NCBI RefSeq assembly: GCF_018127785.1
Contig: NZ_CP072389.1
Span: 434,001 to 498,000, forward strand
DNA length: 64,000 nucleotides
Source of the DNA: Prevotella scopos JCM 17725
GTDB taxonomy: Bacteria > Bacteroidota > Bacteroidia > Bacteroidales > Bacteroidaceae
Direction of reading: 5' to 3'
The position numbers were made by a program, and so were the translations under genes. The notes below the pieces were generated by a model. It was not told the DNA's origin and made no database searches. It was given only the letters and a program-made list of their open reading frames with translations. Positions 1 through 8,244 of the stretch are shown here, piece by piece (position 1 is the first letter of the stretch; each line of letters opens with the position of its first letter).

Positions 1-2
1 TC

Positions 3-122
3 ACAAAGAACCTCTCGCTATGTGCCAAAGAGGCATTTAAGCGATTTTACGACCCCCATTTTCATGTGAACGATGAGATATATAAGGTCTTAAATCTAAC
101 AAGAGATGATAGGAAAATGTAA
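3..122 (+). CDS. C-terminal end of a probable relaxosome accessory protein (partial)
   Basis: The frame is open from the left edge and ends at TAA 120-122, giving the last 39 residues of a basic protein (…FKRFYDPHFHVNDEIYKV…). It overlaps the start of the relaxase gene by 17 bases, so the two are probably translationally coupled. In Bacteroidetes mobilizable elements the gene before the relaxase usually encodes a small MobC-like DNA-binding accessory protein; that identity is inferred from position, because too little of the protein is present to recognise a domain. Confidence 0.5.
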   Translation, partial: TKNLSLCAKEAFKRFYDPHFHVNDEIYKVLNLTRDDRKM

Positions 123-1167
123 GGCGATAGCGCATGGCAGCACGGCTTTAGACTATATTTTCAGAGAGGGTAAACTTGGCAGTCGGCTTGCCTTCCACAA
201 CCTTTGCAGCAGGGAGCCAAAGACTATCTATGAGGAAATGAAAGTGGTCAGTGACTATAACAGCCGTTGCAGGAACAAGTTCCTCCGCATTGAAATAGGC
301 ATCGCACCACAAGACGAGAAAAGACTGCCTGTATCCGAGCTTATGAGAATAGCCCATCTGTTTGCCAAGCGAATGGGACTTGACAACCATCAATGGGTGG
401 CGGTAACGCACAAGGACACCGACAACAGACACATTCACATCATCGCCAACCGCATCAGCCTTTACGGAGAGGTCTATGATACTACTTTTGTGAGCAACAG
501 GGCAGCGAGAGTGGCGGAGGAAATAAGCAGGGAGAAAAACTTGACTATCGCAAAGGAGGTCAAGGCAGAAAGGAGACACCAAAAGACAAAAGCCAGTCCA
601 ATAAGAGAGCAGACGAAGCAGCAGGTGCAGAAGATTTGCTATGCCTTGCTTGATAAGTACAAAGGCACAGGCATCACAGGGCATTCCATGTTCCTTTATG
701 AATTGAACAAAAACGGCATCGCCATAGAGCGCATGAAGAACAAGCAAGGCAAGGTCTGTGGCTTGAAGTTCTCATACGCAGGAGAATCATTCAAAGCTTC
801 CGAAATCGGCAGGGAATTCGGCTACCGTTCCTTGCAGAAGAACTTTGAAACAACCAACAAGGAAGAGCCAAAGAAACCACATCTAACAGTACAAGAGCCG
901 ACAGAAAGGAAAGAACGCCCTGATACAGGTTATCAACTCGTACCTCCAAGCCGTTCCTCAATTTCACGAGACAATGACACCCCACGAGTGCAAGATTCCA
1001 TTGGTGCAGTGGCAGACACCATTGTTGGCGCAGCTGATGAAGTTGTGGAAGGCTTGGGCGATTTGATTACACCATCCACACAGGGCAATGACTATGCTGA
1101 AACAGCGTGGCAGCGCAAACTCAGAAACCAAGCTAACAGAAAGAGGAAACGTGGAAGAGGAATATAA
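106..1167 (+). CDS. Relaxase/mobilization nuclease
   Basis: 353-residue MobA/VirD2-type relaxase, which nicks oriT and leads the transferred strand during conjugative mobilization. The metal-binding histidine motif is visible at residues 102-111 (HKDTDNRHIH). A tyrosine in the N-terminal LDY motif near residue 17 is a candidate nicking residue. The C-terminal third is basic and of low complexity and ends in a Lys/Arg-rich tail, as is usual for these proteins. ATG 106 lies inside the preceding reading frame, which argues for coupling and supports this start. Base composition is richer in G+C than the next two genes, so relaxase and cargo probably have different histories. No tyrosine recombinase is in view; the element must continue to the left of the window. 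Confidence 0.9.
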   Translation: MIGKCKAIAHGSTALDYIFREGKLGSRLAFHNLCSREPKTIYEEMKVVSDYNSRCRNKFLRIEIGIAPQDEKRLPVSELMRIAHLFAKRMGLDNHQWVAVTHKDTDNRHIHIIANRISLYGEVYDTTFVSNRAARVAEEISREKNLTIAKEVKAERRHQKTKASPIREQTKQQVQKICYALLDKYKGTGITGHSMFLYELNKNGIAIERMKNKQGKVCGLKFSYAGESFKASEIGREFGYRSLQKNFETTNKEEPKKPHLTVQEPTERKERPDTGYQLVPPSRSSISRDNDTPRVQDSIGAVADTIVGAADEVVEGLGDLITPSTQGNDYAETAWQRKLRNQANRKRKRGRGI

Positions 1168-1209
1168 ACATAGCAGCATACAAAAGTGCAGAATAAAGAA
1201 TATCTCATC

Positions 1210-1288
1210 AAAAACGCTTGTTATTCGTTAATAAAGTATTATCTTTGCAGACAGAATAACAAGTGTTCTTTATTAGGCAGAAAACAGC
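1210..1288 (+). promoter_or_regulatory. Promoter within a long dyad, copy 1
   Basis: Inverted arms AACGCTTGTTATTC (1213-1226) and GAATAACAAGTGTT (1254-1267) enclose a Bacteroidetes promoter: TTG at 1218-1220, a 19-base spacer, then TATCTTTG at 1240-1247. The dyad therefore spans both core elements, which suits an operator for a repressor. The same 79-bp block recurs at 3159-3237. It is the best visible promoter for the two genes starting at 1427. Confidence 0.65.
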
Positions 1289-1426
1289 TTTTCTAATCTA
1301 ACTTATGAATGCAGAATGTTCTTGAATAAAACAAAGATTTATAAGGATTTGAGGACTTATTAGATTAAAAATTAGCTATAGACCTCTTAGGAAACTATAT
1401 TATAAAAACAGGAATATAGTATTCAT

Positions 1427-2074
1427 ATGTCTTACTTACAGATATGTGATCTTCTTAATGAAATAAAAGAGAATAGATGTATGGCAGTAAAATTTTCAAA
1501 AATATTATTTACAATTACTGTAACTGCACCAACTTTCTTCTCATTGGCATTAACTGGCATTGTGAAAAATTATGAAAGTTATTGTAATGTATGGAGGAAT
1601 TTTTTCTCAGACAAAACGTATCTTAATAGCTTTGAATGGTTGGCTATTAATGGTAGCCTACTATTTATGTTGTTCTGCATAATAGGAGTATCACTCTATC
1701 TTAAACATAAAGGTAAGCGTCCAAAAGAGGGAAAGACTATAACAGTTACTTCTTATACAAATATGTCGCAAAATGGAGTGGAACAAGTTCTGTCATCAGT
1801 AATTCCATGGCTCACGGTTTTTGCTGATAATTTAGATTTTAAAATTTTATTTTTTAGCATTGTACTACAAGGCTGTCTTATAGCAATAACTAGTTACAAT
1901 AACAGTAACTATAATATAATTTGTTCAATATTAGGCTATCGCTATTATGAGGTGCATACTAAAGAGAATACATATATACTACTTTCAAAAAAATGTATTA
2001 GAAATAGAAAAGAGATAAAGTCATATACAGATATAACAGATTATATGGGATTAATCATTAAAGACAAAGAATAA
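1427..2074 (+). CDS. kwaA: Membrane protein, KwaA-like (candidate Kiwa anti-phage system)
   Basis: 215 residues. Hydrophobic segments lie at about 24-46, 71-92, 119-133 and 139-156, followed by a soluble C-terminal tail (from about 170: GYRYYEV…) that is charged and ends near YMGLIIK. Only two bases separate its stop from the next gene, a DUF4868/KwaB-like protein. In the known Kiwa defence system KwaA is a small multi-pass membrane protein encoded directly upstream of KwaB, and this matches in size, topology and order. The gene is visibly A+T-richer than the relaxase and lies between two repeated promoter blocks in a mobile element, as expected for defence cargo. Recognition rests on architecture and remembered family features, not on a search; an unrelated membrane protein is possible. 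Confidence 0.55.
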   Translation: MSYLQICDLLNEIKENRCMAVKFSKILFTITVTAPTFFSLALTGIVKNYESYCNVWRNFFSDKTYLNSFEWLAINGSLLFMLFCIIGVSLYLKHKGKRPKEGKTITVTSYTNMSQNGVEQVLSSVIPWLTVFADNLDFKILFFSIVLQGCLIAITSYNNSNYNIICSILGYRYYEVHTKENTYILLSKKCIRNRKEIKSYTDITDYMGLIIKDKE

Positions 2075-2076
2075 AT

Positions 2077-2925
2077 ATGAGCCAATTTTACGCTTTAATG
2101 TCAGACAACACAGTGAAGTATATTTCACTCAATGAGGATGTGGTTAATGATATTAGAAATATTTTTATCAGTGGTGCAGCGAGGTTGAAAACTGCGGAAA
2201 TGGAAGAAGATGAATTTAATGGAGATATAATGGCAAGAAAAGGAGAAAACATTACTTATGTAAATTTCTTCTTGCCAGACGACTTCAGTAGAATACCTGA
2301 CAATCAAGCAGATATGTCTGAATATAATATAGAGGAAGATATTCCTAAAAGTATTTTCTGGTATGAAGAAGGGAGATACCTTTTTCAAGTATTTAACAAA
2401 AGAAACATATTAAAGCGTAAAACTGTCTTGAAAGTTGAATACGGGAATTCTTTTGCAAAAATGCAAGAAAAGGCGTTTGTAATTGAAGAAAAAGTTAATG
2501 CCATATATGAAGATGGAAAGTTTTATTTTCAGAGTTACACAAGTGCCAATCAGATTTTTCCTTTACTAGATTTTGTGACTGAAGCAACTAATGGAGAAAT
2601 TGATTCTTTTGGAGAAAATGAAAACTTAGAAGCTAATGCTGTCCGTATTAAAGATATTGCAAATGTTAAGACCAGAAGACTAATCAAAGTATTATCATCT
2701 ACAACAAATGTCTCAACATTTATAGGTAAATCCCTTCGGACAAAAAAAAGTCTCTTAAAGAAATATGGTATAAAAGCCCAGATTAATAATGAGGGAAAAC
2801 TTATCCTTCCTACTCATAATGTATCAGAACTTAATAGAACATTAGAATTTCTCAATGAAGACATTTTTAGAGGAGTAATAACAAATAGTTTATACAAATC
2901 AAACTCTAAAAAAAAAGACCAATAA
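2077..2925 (+). CDS. kwaB: DUF4868/KwaB-like protein (candidate Kiwa anti-phage system)
   Basis: 282 residues, soluble, no signal peptide. The middle (about 95-175) has the alternating pattern I associate with DUF4868: a short strand, FNKRN, then FVIEEKVNAIYEDGKFYFQ. The C-terminal part has RRLIKVL, a DG-like turn (NNEGKLILP) and an end resembling LNDxxxxSxLTxxxYxxxSKK (here LNEDIFRGVITNSLYKSNSKK). KwaB proteins carry this domain and bind DNA in the published Kiwa system. The start lies two bases after the kwaA-like stop, so the pair is one transcription unit, closed by the hairpin at 3036-3080. KwaB proteins I recall are slightly longer, so this may be a divergent or short variant. Assignment moderate. 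Confidence 0.6.
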   Translation: MSQFYALMSDNTVKYISLNEDVVNDIRNIFISGAARLKTAEMEEDEFNGDIMARKGENITYVNFFLPDDFSRIPDNQADMSEYNIEEDIPKSIFWYEEGRYLFQVFNKRNILKRKTVLKVEYGNSFAKMQEKAFVIEEKVNAIYEDGKFYFQSYTSANQIFPLLDFVTEATNGEIDSFGENENLEANAVRIKDIANVKTRRLIKVLSSTTNVSTFIGKSLRTKKSLLKKYGIKAQINNEGKLILPTHNVSELNRTLEFLNEDIFRGVITNSLYKSNSKKKDQ

Positions 2926-3035
2926 CAGATTTACAATAAGTTATAGTTAGGCTCTTTATTATGAAGATGTGCTAAAAAGTAAATCTATAACTTTGTACTT
3001 ATCAAACTATAAGTAGAATTCTTCTGAAATCAAAT

Positions 3036-3080
3036 AAAGACCATTTCTTTTTCTCAAAAGCGGTTATTGAAATGGTCTTT
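3036..3080 (+). terminator. Hairpin after the Kiwa-like pair
   Basis: A perfect 12-bp stem, AAAGACCATTTC (3036-3047) with GAAATGGTCTTT (3069-3080), has a 21-base loop and is followed by a T-rich stretch. It lies 110 bases downstream of the second cargo gene and probably ends its transcript. Confidence 0.6.
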
Positions 3081-3158
3081 TCATATTGGTTTGTTTTAAG
3101 CTATAAGAATATCAAAAAGATATTTACATTTTGGCATACCTGCTTGCTTTTTATCCTT

Positions 3159-3237
3159 AAAAACGCTTGTTATTCGGAAACAAAGTATTATCTTTGTAAA
3201 CAGAATAACAAGCGTTCTTTGTTAGGCAGAAAACAGC
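3159..3237 (+). repeat. Promoter/dyad block, copy 2 (direct repeat of 1210-1288)
   Basis: Same 79-bp block as copy 1, offset by exactly 1949 bases, with about ten mismatches. Arms are 3162-3175 and 3203-3216 (a perfect 14-bp inverted repeat) around TTG 3167-3169 and TATCTTTG 3189-3196. No credible gene follows within 300 bases, so this copy may be the original regulatory site of the element, with the cargo inserted between two copies. A 98-codon frame across it is not convincing as a gene. Confidence 0.65.
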
Positions 3238-3491
3238 GAAGCCGAGTAGCCCGCTCGTTTCCAAATCGTTACCTGTTTGGCTTATGCGATAAGGTAACTT
3301 CTTTATTTTCAACAAGTTGTATTTTAGATATTATCTTGCAAGGCAAAAGATGCCCTTTTGAGGTCTAACTAACGCCCTTTTGAAGTCCAATTAGGCATCT
3401 TTTACTTTACGGTCTTGTAATTGTTTGATAGTCTTTTGGTTACAGTAGTAGTTGAAAATACTAATTTAGGCTGTTATTAAGTCTCTTTTTC
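3238..3491. other. Non-coding right part of the mobile element, with dyad
   Basis: No supported gene. The stretch holds the inverted pair AAAAGATGCC (3345-3354) and GGCATCTTTT (3394-3403), between which lie two imperfect direct copies of CGCCCTTTTGAAGTCC (about 3351-3368 and 3374-3390). I recall similar blocks as intergenic repeats in Prevotella. It could be a terminator or an element end. AGGCTGTTATTA at 3468-3479 recurs at 6386-6397 beyond the nested insertion sequences. Confidence 0.4.
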
Positions 3492-3581
3492 GGTTCTTCC
3501 GTTAAATGGATAGATATCTCTGATTAGTTATATATAAAAAGCTGGTATTATGTATCTTTGTAGTGACCAAACTTCAAGAAC

Positions 3582-4820
3582 ATGAATACCAGCATAATGC
3601 AAAACGCCTTAGGCGTCTCCCAACAAGATTGTCAGAATCTGCGCTACGAAGGTAATAACTTAGTTTTAGAAATCCAAACTCCAAAGGAAAAACTTTGCTG
3701 TCCTGTATGTGGGAGTCATAATATTAATCGTAACGGCAGTCATATTCGTCGCTTTGTAAGTGTTCCTATAGGTTTGAGCAAGACTTATATAGACATGCGT
3801 GTACAGCGTATTCAATGTCACGACTGTGGCTGTATCAAACAAGAAAACGTCGCCTTTGCGAAAGGGAAACGCCGGCACACAATAGCCTTTGCGAATATGG
3901 TGCTTGACTTGTCTCGCTTTGCTACAATCCAGGACATATCATGGTTTCTTCAGGTATCTTGGGATGTAGTGCGTAATATACAGATGGAGTTTCTGCAGTC
4001 GAATTACTCCAACCCAGACCTTTCTACTTTAAGGCGTATTTCCATTGATGAGTTTGCCACTCATAAGGGGCATGTATATAAGACCATAGTTGTAGATTTG
4101 GATAATGGTCATATTGTTTATGTCGGTGATGGCAATGGGAAGAATGCCCTTGATGGTTTCTGGGACCGTCTCGGCAAGGACAAAGAACATATACAAGCAG
4201 TGTGTACAGACCTTTCTGCAGCATATACAAGATCTGTAAGTGAGCATCTTCCCAATGCAGCACTTGTAGTAGACCACTTTCATGTAACCAAGCTTATGAA
4301 CGAAAAGCTGGACTTGCTAAGAAGACAGTTATGGCATGTGGAAAAGGACGTCAACAAGCGTAAAGTAATCAAAGGAACACGTTGGTTGTTGCTTAGAAAT
4401 GGAAATGATATTTTTGATCATGCACACAGAAATAGACTGGAGAACGCCCTAAGCCTAAACCGTCCGCTAATGATTGCCTATTATCTCAAAGAAGATCTTA
4501 AGGAAATATGGAATCAGTGTAGTAAGCAAAAGGCTAAAGCTGTGTTGGATGAATGGGTAAAGCAAGCTATAGAATCCAAAATACAGCCATTAATGAAAAT
4601 GGCGTCAACTATTAGAGCATACAAGACATATATATTAGCATGGTATGACCATTATATAACAAACGGAACTATAGAAGGAATTAACAACAAAATAAAGGTT
4701 TTGAAAAGACAGATATATGGGTTCAGAAATGAAGAATACTTCAAATTAAGACTATATGCACTGCATGATAGGGTACGTCATCTGAACTGTGTCATTGGCT
4801 TCATTTCTTTAGGAGCATGA
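3582..4820 (+). CDS. ISL3-family transposase, 3' end replaced by IS256 insertion
   Basis: 412-residue DDE transposase with an N-terminal zinc-binding region (CCPVCG at 39-44; CHDCGC at 79-84). Catalytic acidic residues are D156 (ISIDEFATHKG), D210 (CTDLSAAY) and the Glu of NGTIEGINNK near residue 365. The reading frame runs across the junction at 4770/4771 into the inserted IS256-family element, so the last 15 residues (from VRHLNC) are foreign. Rejoining the sequence across the insertion gives a natural C-terminus …LHDRRLRI with a stop at 6317-6319 inside the right inverted repeat, a protein of about 401 residues. Whether the fused protein is still active is unknown; the catalytic core is intact. 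Confidence 0.92.
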   Translation: MNTSIMQNALGVSQQDCQNLRYEGNNLVLEIQTPKEKLCCPVCGSHNINRNGSHIRRFVSVPIGLSKTYIDMRVQRIQCHDCGCIKQENVAFAKGKRRHTIAFANMVLDLSRFATIQDISWFLQVSWDVVRNIQMEFLQSNYSNPDLSTLRRISIDEFATHKGHVYKTIVVDLDNGHIVYVGDGNGKNALDGFWDRLGKDKEHIQAVCTDLSAAYTRSVSEHLPNAALVVDHFHVTKLMNEKLDLLRRQLWHVEKDVNKRKVIKGTRWLLLRNGNDIFDHAHRNRLENALSLNRPLMIAYYLKEDLKEIWNQCSKQKAKAVLDEWVKQAIESKIQPLMKMASTIRAYKTYILAWYDHYITNGTIEGINNKIKVLKRQIYGFRNEEYFKLRLYALHDRVRHLNCVIGFISLGA

Positions 4821-6294
4821 GGAATGCTGATGGGCAAACCGGAGCAGTCTTTCTCTTGGTAAAATCAGGCTGGGCTCGATGCCCAGCCTGATTTTTAATT
4901 TGCTGGTGGTATAAACCATCGCATCTTCTCTTGGTGTTGCAAAGATACGACAGTATTTTTGAACTGCCTAATTTCCGGATGCCTAACTTCATGAACCTAT
5001 AATAATTGGAAGCGGTCGCCAAACTTTATAGCGAACTGTTGGGCTGTCTGGCCCCAGTTTCGCAATGGCTGAGTCCATTTCTTTTTGATGTTACGATAGG
5101 CAAGATATACGAGTTTGAAGAGAGCTTCGTCAGTTGGGAAAACTCCCTTTGTCTTTGTTACCTTACGTATCTGACGATGATAACCTTCTACAATGTTGGT
5201 AGTATACATGATACGTCTGATAGGTTCCGTATAGTCAAAATAGTGTGAGAGGTTATCCCACTTGTCACGCCACGACTTGATGACGATAGGATATTGCTTA
5301 CCCCACTTTTTCTCCAAATTATCGAGTTCTATCTCTGCTTTCTCCTTAGTTTGTGCAGCATAAACCATCTTCAAATCCTTTAGGAACTCCTTCTGATTCT
5401 TGCTGGCGACATACTTCACTGAGTTACGGATTTGATGTACAATACATAGCTGTACATCCGTCTTAGGAAATACGCTCTGGATGGCATCTGGGAAGCCCGT
5501 AAGGCCATCTACACAAGCTATAAGAATGTCTTTGACACCTCTGTTTTGAAGGTCTGTAAGTACGCTGAGCCAGAAGTTAGCGCCCTCGCTATGAGATACA
5601 TACATACCCAGAAGATCTTTATGTCCTTCCTTGTCAACACCAATGACATTATATATTGCACGAGATGTTGTAGCACCCGTGTCGTCATGTGCCTTGTAAT
5701 GGATAGCATCCATCCAAACTATCGGATAGACTTCTTCCAAAGAGCGTGTGCGCCAGGCTTTTATCTCAGGCCAGACCTTGTCCGTAATGTTACTTATTGT
5801 CTCTTTGGATATCTTGGTACCATAGTTCTCTTCAAGGAACTTACTTATGTCAGACATGCTCTGACCTGTAGCATAAAGACTGATAATCTTATCGGACAAA
5901 CCTTCTGCTAATATCGTCTGTCGTTTTTTGATAATCTCAGGGGTAAAACTCCCTTCTCTGTCACGTGGAGTATCTATTTCTACAGGACCATACTCTGTTT
6001 GAACCTCCTTGGACATCTTGCCGTTACGGCGATTAATCTTTGTGGATGTCTTAGTGTTATAAAGGTGAGAGTCCATCTCACACTCGAGAGCTGAATTGAG
6101 GAAATCTTCCAATACACGATGGAATGCACCATCCTTACCAAACAAAGGAGTACCTTGTTTGAACTGTTCTTTTGCCTGAGACAACATCTCGGCGTACTCG
6201 TCTTGTGTCATTTGCTAAATCTAAGTATGCTGATATAACAGCGGTTATATGAGTTTATTGTGTTAGCCGTTGACACAGTTGATATGACATCGTC
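4771..6294 (-). mobile_element. IS256-family insertion sequence, copy 1
   Basis: 1524-bp element flanked by the 8-bp target duplication GCATGATA (4763-4770 and 6295-6302), which lies inside the ISL3 transposase gene. Terminal inverted repeats are imperfect over about 29 bp; the best-conserved inner block is AACTGTGTCA (starting about 14 bases in). One transposase gene on the minus strand. The only difference I noticed from copy 2 (18354-19877) is G at 4822 versus T at 18405. Confidence 0.95.
4997..6211 (-). CDS. IS256-family (Mutator-type) transposase, copy 1
   Basis: 404-residue DDE transposase. Motifs visible: WMDAIHYKAHDD and CVDGLTGFPDAI with the two aspartates, CIVHQIRNS, and the C-terminal Glu in TNIVEGYHRQIRK. 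These are the standard blocks of the IS256/MuDR group, and the length is typical. The protein appears identical to that at 18580-19794. Inside the interrupted ISL3 element it is read on the strand opposite to the ISL3 transposase. Confidence 0.96.
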   Translation of the reverse strand: MTQDEYAEMLSQAKEQFKQGTPLFGKDGAFHRVLEDFLNSALECEMDSHLYNTKTSTKINRRNGKMSKEVQTEYGPVEIDTPRDREGSFTPEIIKKRQTILAEGLSDKIISLYATGQSMSDISKFLEENYGTKISKETISNITDKVWPEIKAWRTRSLEEVYPIVWMDAIHYKAHDDTGATTSRAIYNVIGVDKEGHKDLLGMYVSHSEGANFWLSVLTDLQNRGVKDILIACVDGLTGFPDAIQSVFPKTDVQLCIVHQIRNSVKYVASKNQKEFLKDLKMVYAAQTKEKAEIELDNLEKKWGKQYPIVIKSWRDKWDNLSHYFDYTEPIRRIMYTTNIVEGYHRQIRKVTKTKGVFPTDEALFKLVYLAYRNIKKKWTQPLRNWGQTAQQFAIKFGDRFQLL

Positions 6295-6337
6295 GCATGA
6301 TAGACGTCTACGCATTTAACGGAAGAACCTCTTTTTC

Positions 6338-6560
6338 TCCTTGTTTTTGTAATAAAATTTCTTCGTGCTCTTATGTACTCCAATGAGGCTGTTATTATTT
6401 TATTTATCTTATTTGTTTTCTGTCACTTTCAGAGGGGTTAGTTAAGTATTAAGGCTTGTAAGTCGATAAAAGTATTATAAAAGTTTCTTTTGGGGTATAT
6501 TTAAGTAGAAAAACGTTACCGAGAAAGGGGCTTATCTCCTTAGAATTATGTATCTTTGCA
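6338..6560. promoter_or_regulatory. Intergenic region with a leaderless-type promoter
   Basis: The box TATCTTTG at 6551-6558 ends two bases before ATG 6561. In Bacteroidetes the transcript starts a few bases after this box, so the mRNA would have little or no leader. No clear TTG element is visible 19 bases upstream. The rest of the gap is A+T-rich, with no gene seen. Confidence 0.55.
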
Positions 6561-8192
6561 ATGATGAAATTCGCAATTATTGCAGCTGGCGATGGTTCAC
6601 GACTGGCTCAAGAAGGTATCACCGAACCTAAACCATTGGTGAAGGTAAGGGGAGAACGGCTCATAGACAGATTAATAAGGATTTTCATGGAAAATAATGC
6701 CACGGAGATTGTTGTTATCTGTAATGAGCAGATGTATGATGTGGCAAGTCATTTGAAGATGATACAAGACGAAGGTTTGAATGGTTTGCCCATCCCGTTG
6801 TGTTTTGTCGTAAAGTCTACGCAGAGTTCAATGCATAGTTTTTATGAATTGTGCGACTTTCTTCATGATGAACCTTTTATCCTAACAACAGTCGATACAA
6901 TCTTTGACGAGAGAGAGTTTCATGATTACGTCTTATCCTTTCAAGATAAGATAGCACATGGGACAGCCGCTTTGATGGGTGTTACAGATTATATTGATGA
7001 TGAAAAACCACTTTATGTTGGTGTTGACAATGTCATGCGCATTAATGGCTATTACGATAATGCACAAGTAGATTCTCGCTTTATTTCTGCAGGTATATAT
7101 GGGTTGACAGCTTCTTCGCTTGATATTCTTGAATCTTGTATAGAAAAAGGTGAGAGACGGATGCGTAATTTTCAGCGTGCATTGGTTGCAGCTGGCTTGC
7201 GAATAGAAGCTTATCCGCTGACAAAGGTGTTTGATATCGACCATATAGATGATATAAGAAAGGCTGATGAAGGAGTAAATAACTTATCTTCTTGTTGTAA
7301 GGGGAAAACCCTGTTGATACAACGTGCAGCCTGCTATTCACCTAATTCTGAGGAGAAAGATTTAGCTGTATTGCAAGAGGTTGGTAGTCTTTTAGAAGAT
7401 GCCACGATAATAAGTGAAGATGATTTTGTCAATCGTTTTAGTACTTATAATCAGTCTGTTTCATCTGAATTAGTAGATTCTGTAAATGCCAATTGCCAAA
7501 TTATTTCTATGGCGCGCAGCACAAAGACTTTAGAGTGTCTTGAACAGTTGGAGCGAAGTGGTATATTAGTTCTTAACTCATCTGTTGGTGTTCGGGCTTG
7601 TCAAAGGAGTAATATAGATAAGGTGATGCGTGAAAACCATCTCCCATTACCACCTGATGAAGGTAATGATGGTTATTGGGTAAAGCGCGCTGATGCATCG
7701 ACACAAAGCAAAGAAGACGTCTGTTTCTGTCATGATTGTTCAGAAGTCGAAAAGATAAAATCAACCTTTATGCAGCGTGGTATCACAGATGTTGTGACGC
7801 AAGCACACGTAAAAGGTGACGTTGTGAAGTTCTATGGTGTTGAAGGTACTGTTTTTTTCCGTTATTATTATTCAGGTGCTGATACTGAAACAAAGTTTGG
7901 TGATGAAGAAAGGAATGGTAAACCGCGGTATTATTCATTTTCATCTTCTAACTTACAGGCTGATGCGGAGAGATTAGCTTGTTTACTACAGACGCCTATT
8001 TATGGTGGTGATGCGATAGTACGGGAGGATGGCAGTTATGTCATCATTGATTTTAATGACTTTCCCAGTTTCTCAAGATGTAGGGAAGAAGCGGCAAAAG
8101 CTATCGTTAGACGGATGAAACAGAAGGTTGAGGCTTCTTATAAAACCTCCTCTAACGAGAAGTGTAAGGGCGATATGAATAGTTGTAGTTGA
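6561..8192 (+). CDS. Nucleotidyltransferase / ATP-grasp fusion, first gene of the inositol-lipid operon
   Basis: 543 residues in two parts. Residues 1 to about 240 are a sugar-nucleotidyltransferase domain (IIAAGDGSRL at 6-15, EPKPLVKVRGE, and a VDTIFDE metal-site-like segment). Residues from about 330 look like an ATP-grasp fold (YWVKRADA, GDVVKFYGV, IIDFNDFPSF as the metal-binding end). It leads a unit with a CDP-alcohol phosphatidyltransferase, a HAD phosphatase and inositol-3-phosphate synthase, matching in content the inositol-lipid cluster described in Bacteroides thetaiotaomicron (BT_1522-1526 as I recall). A role in activating an inositol or related headgroup is inferred from context. 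Two start codons (6561, 6564) follow the promoter box directly. Confidence 0.8.
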   Translation: MMKFAIIAAGDGSRLAQEGITEPKPLVKVRGERLIDRLIRIFMENNATEIVVICNEQMYDVASHLKMIQDEGLNGLPIPLCFVVKSTQSSMHSFYELCDFLHDEPFILTTVDTIFDEREFHDYVLSFQDKIAHGTAALMGVTDYIDDEKPLYVGVDNVMRINGYYDNAQVDSRFISAGIYGLTASSLDILESCIEKGERRMRNFQRALVAAGLRIEAYPLTKVFDIDHIDDIRKADEGVNNLSSCCKGKTLLIQRAACYSPNSEEKDLAVLQEVGSLLEDATIISEDDFVNRFSTYNQSVSSELVDSVNANCQIISMARSTKTLECLEQLERSGILVLNSSVGVRACQRSNIDKVMRENHLPLPPDEGNDGYWVKRADASTQSKEDVCFCHDCSEVEKIKSTFMQRGITDVVTQAHVKGDVVKFYGVEGTVFFRYYYSGADTETKFGDEERNGKPRYYSFSSSNLQADAERLACLLQTPIYGGDAIVREDGSYVIIDFNDFPSFSRCREEAAKAIVRRMKQKVEASYKTSSNEKCKGDMNSCS

Positions 8193-8244
8193 TTGATAGT
8201 CAGTTATTCTTCAACTTGAATCGTTTCTAAATAATCAGAATACA

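Larger units (their letters stand above)
3492..6329 (+). mobile_element. ISL3-family insertion sequence, interrupted by an IS256-family element
   Basis: Terminal inverted repeats GGTTCTTCCGTTAAATG (3492-3508) and its exact complement at 6313-6329, flanked by the 8-bp target duplication TCTTTTTC (3484-3491 and 6330-6337). Subtracting the nested insertion (4771-6294) and one copy of its 8-bp duplication leaves an original element of 1306 bp. Its own promoter TATCTTTG is at 3553-3560. The exact target duplication and intact ends indicate a fairly recent arrival, followed by the nested hit. Confidence 0.93.

Noticed and set aside
3072..3368. Open frame of 98 codons on the plus strand
   Set aside because: It runs through the terminator stem, the promoter dyad and the second dyad, shows no family features and has no promoter; treated as non-coding.
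5006..5911. Plus-strand frames inside the IS256-family copies (also at 18589-19494)
   Set aside because: They are shadows of the transposase on the opposite strand and repeat identically in both copies only because the element does.
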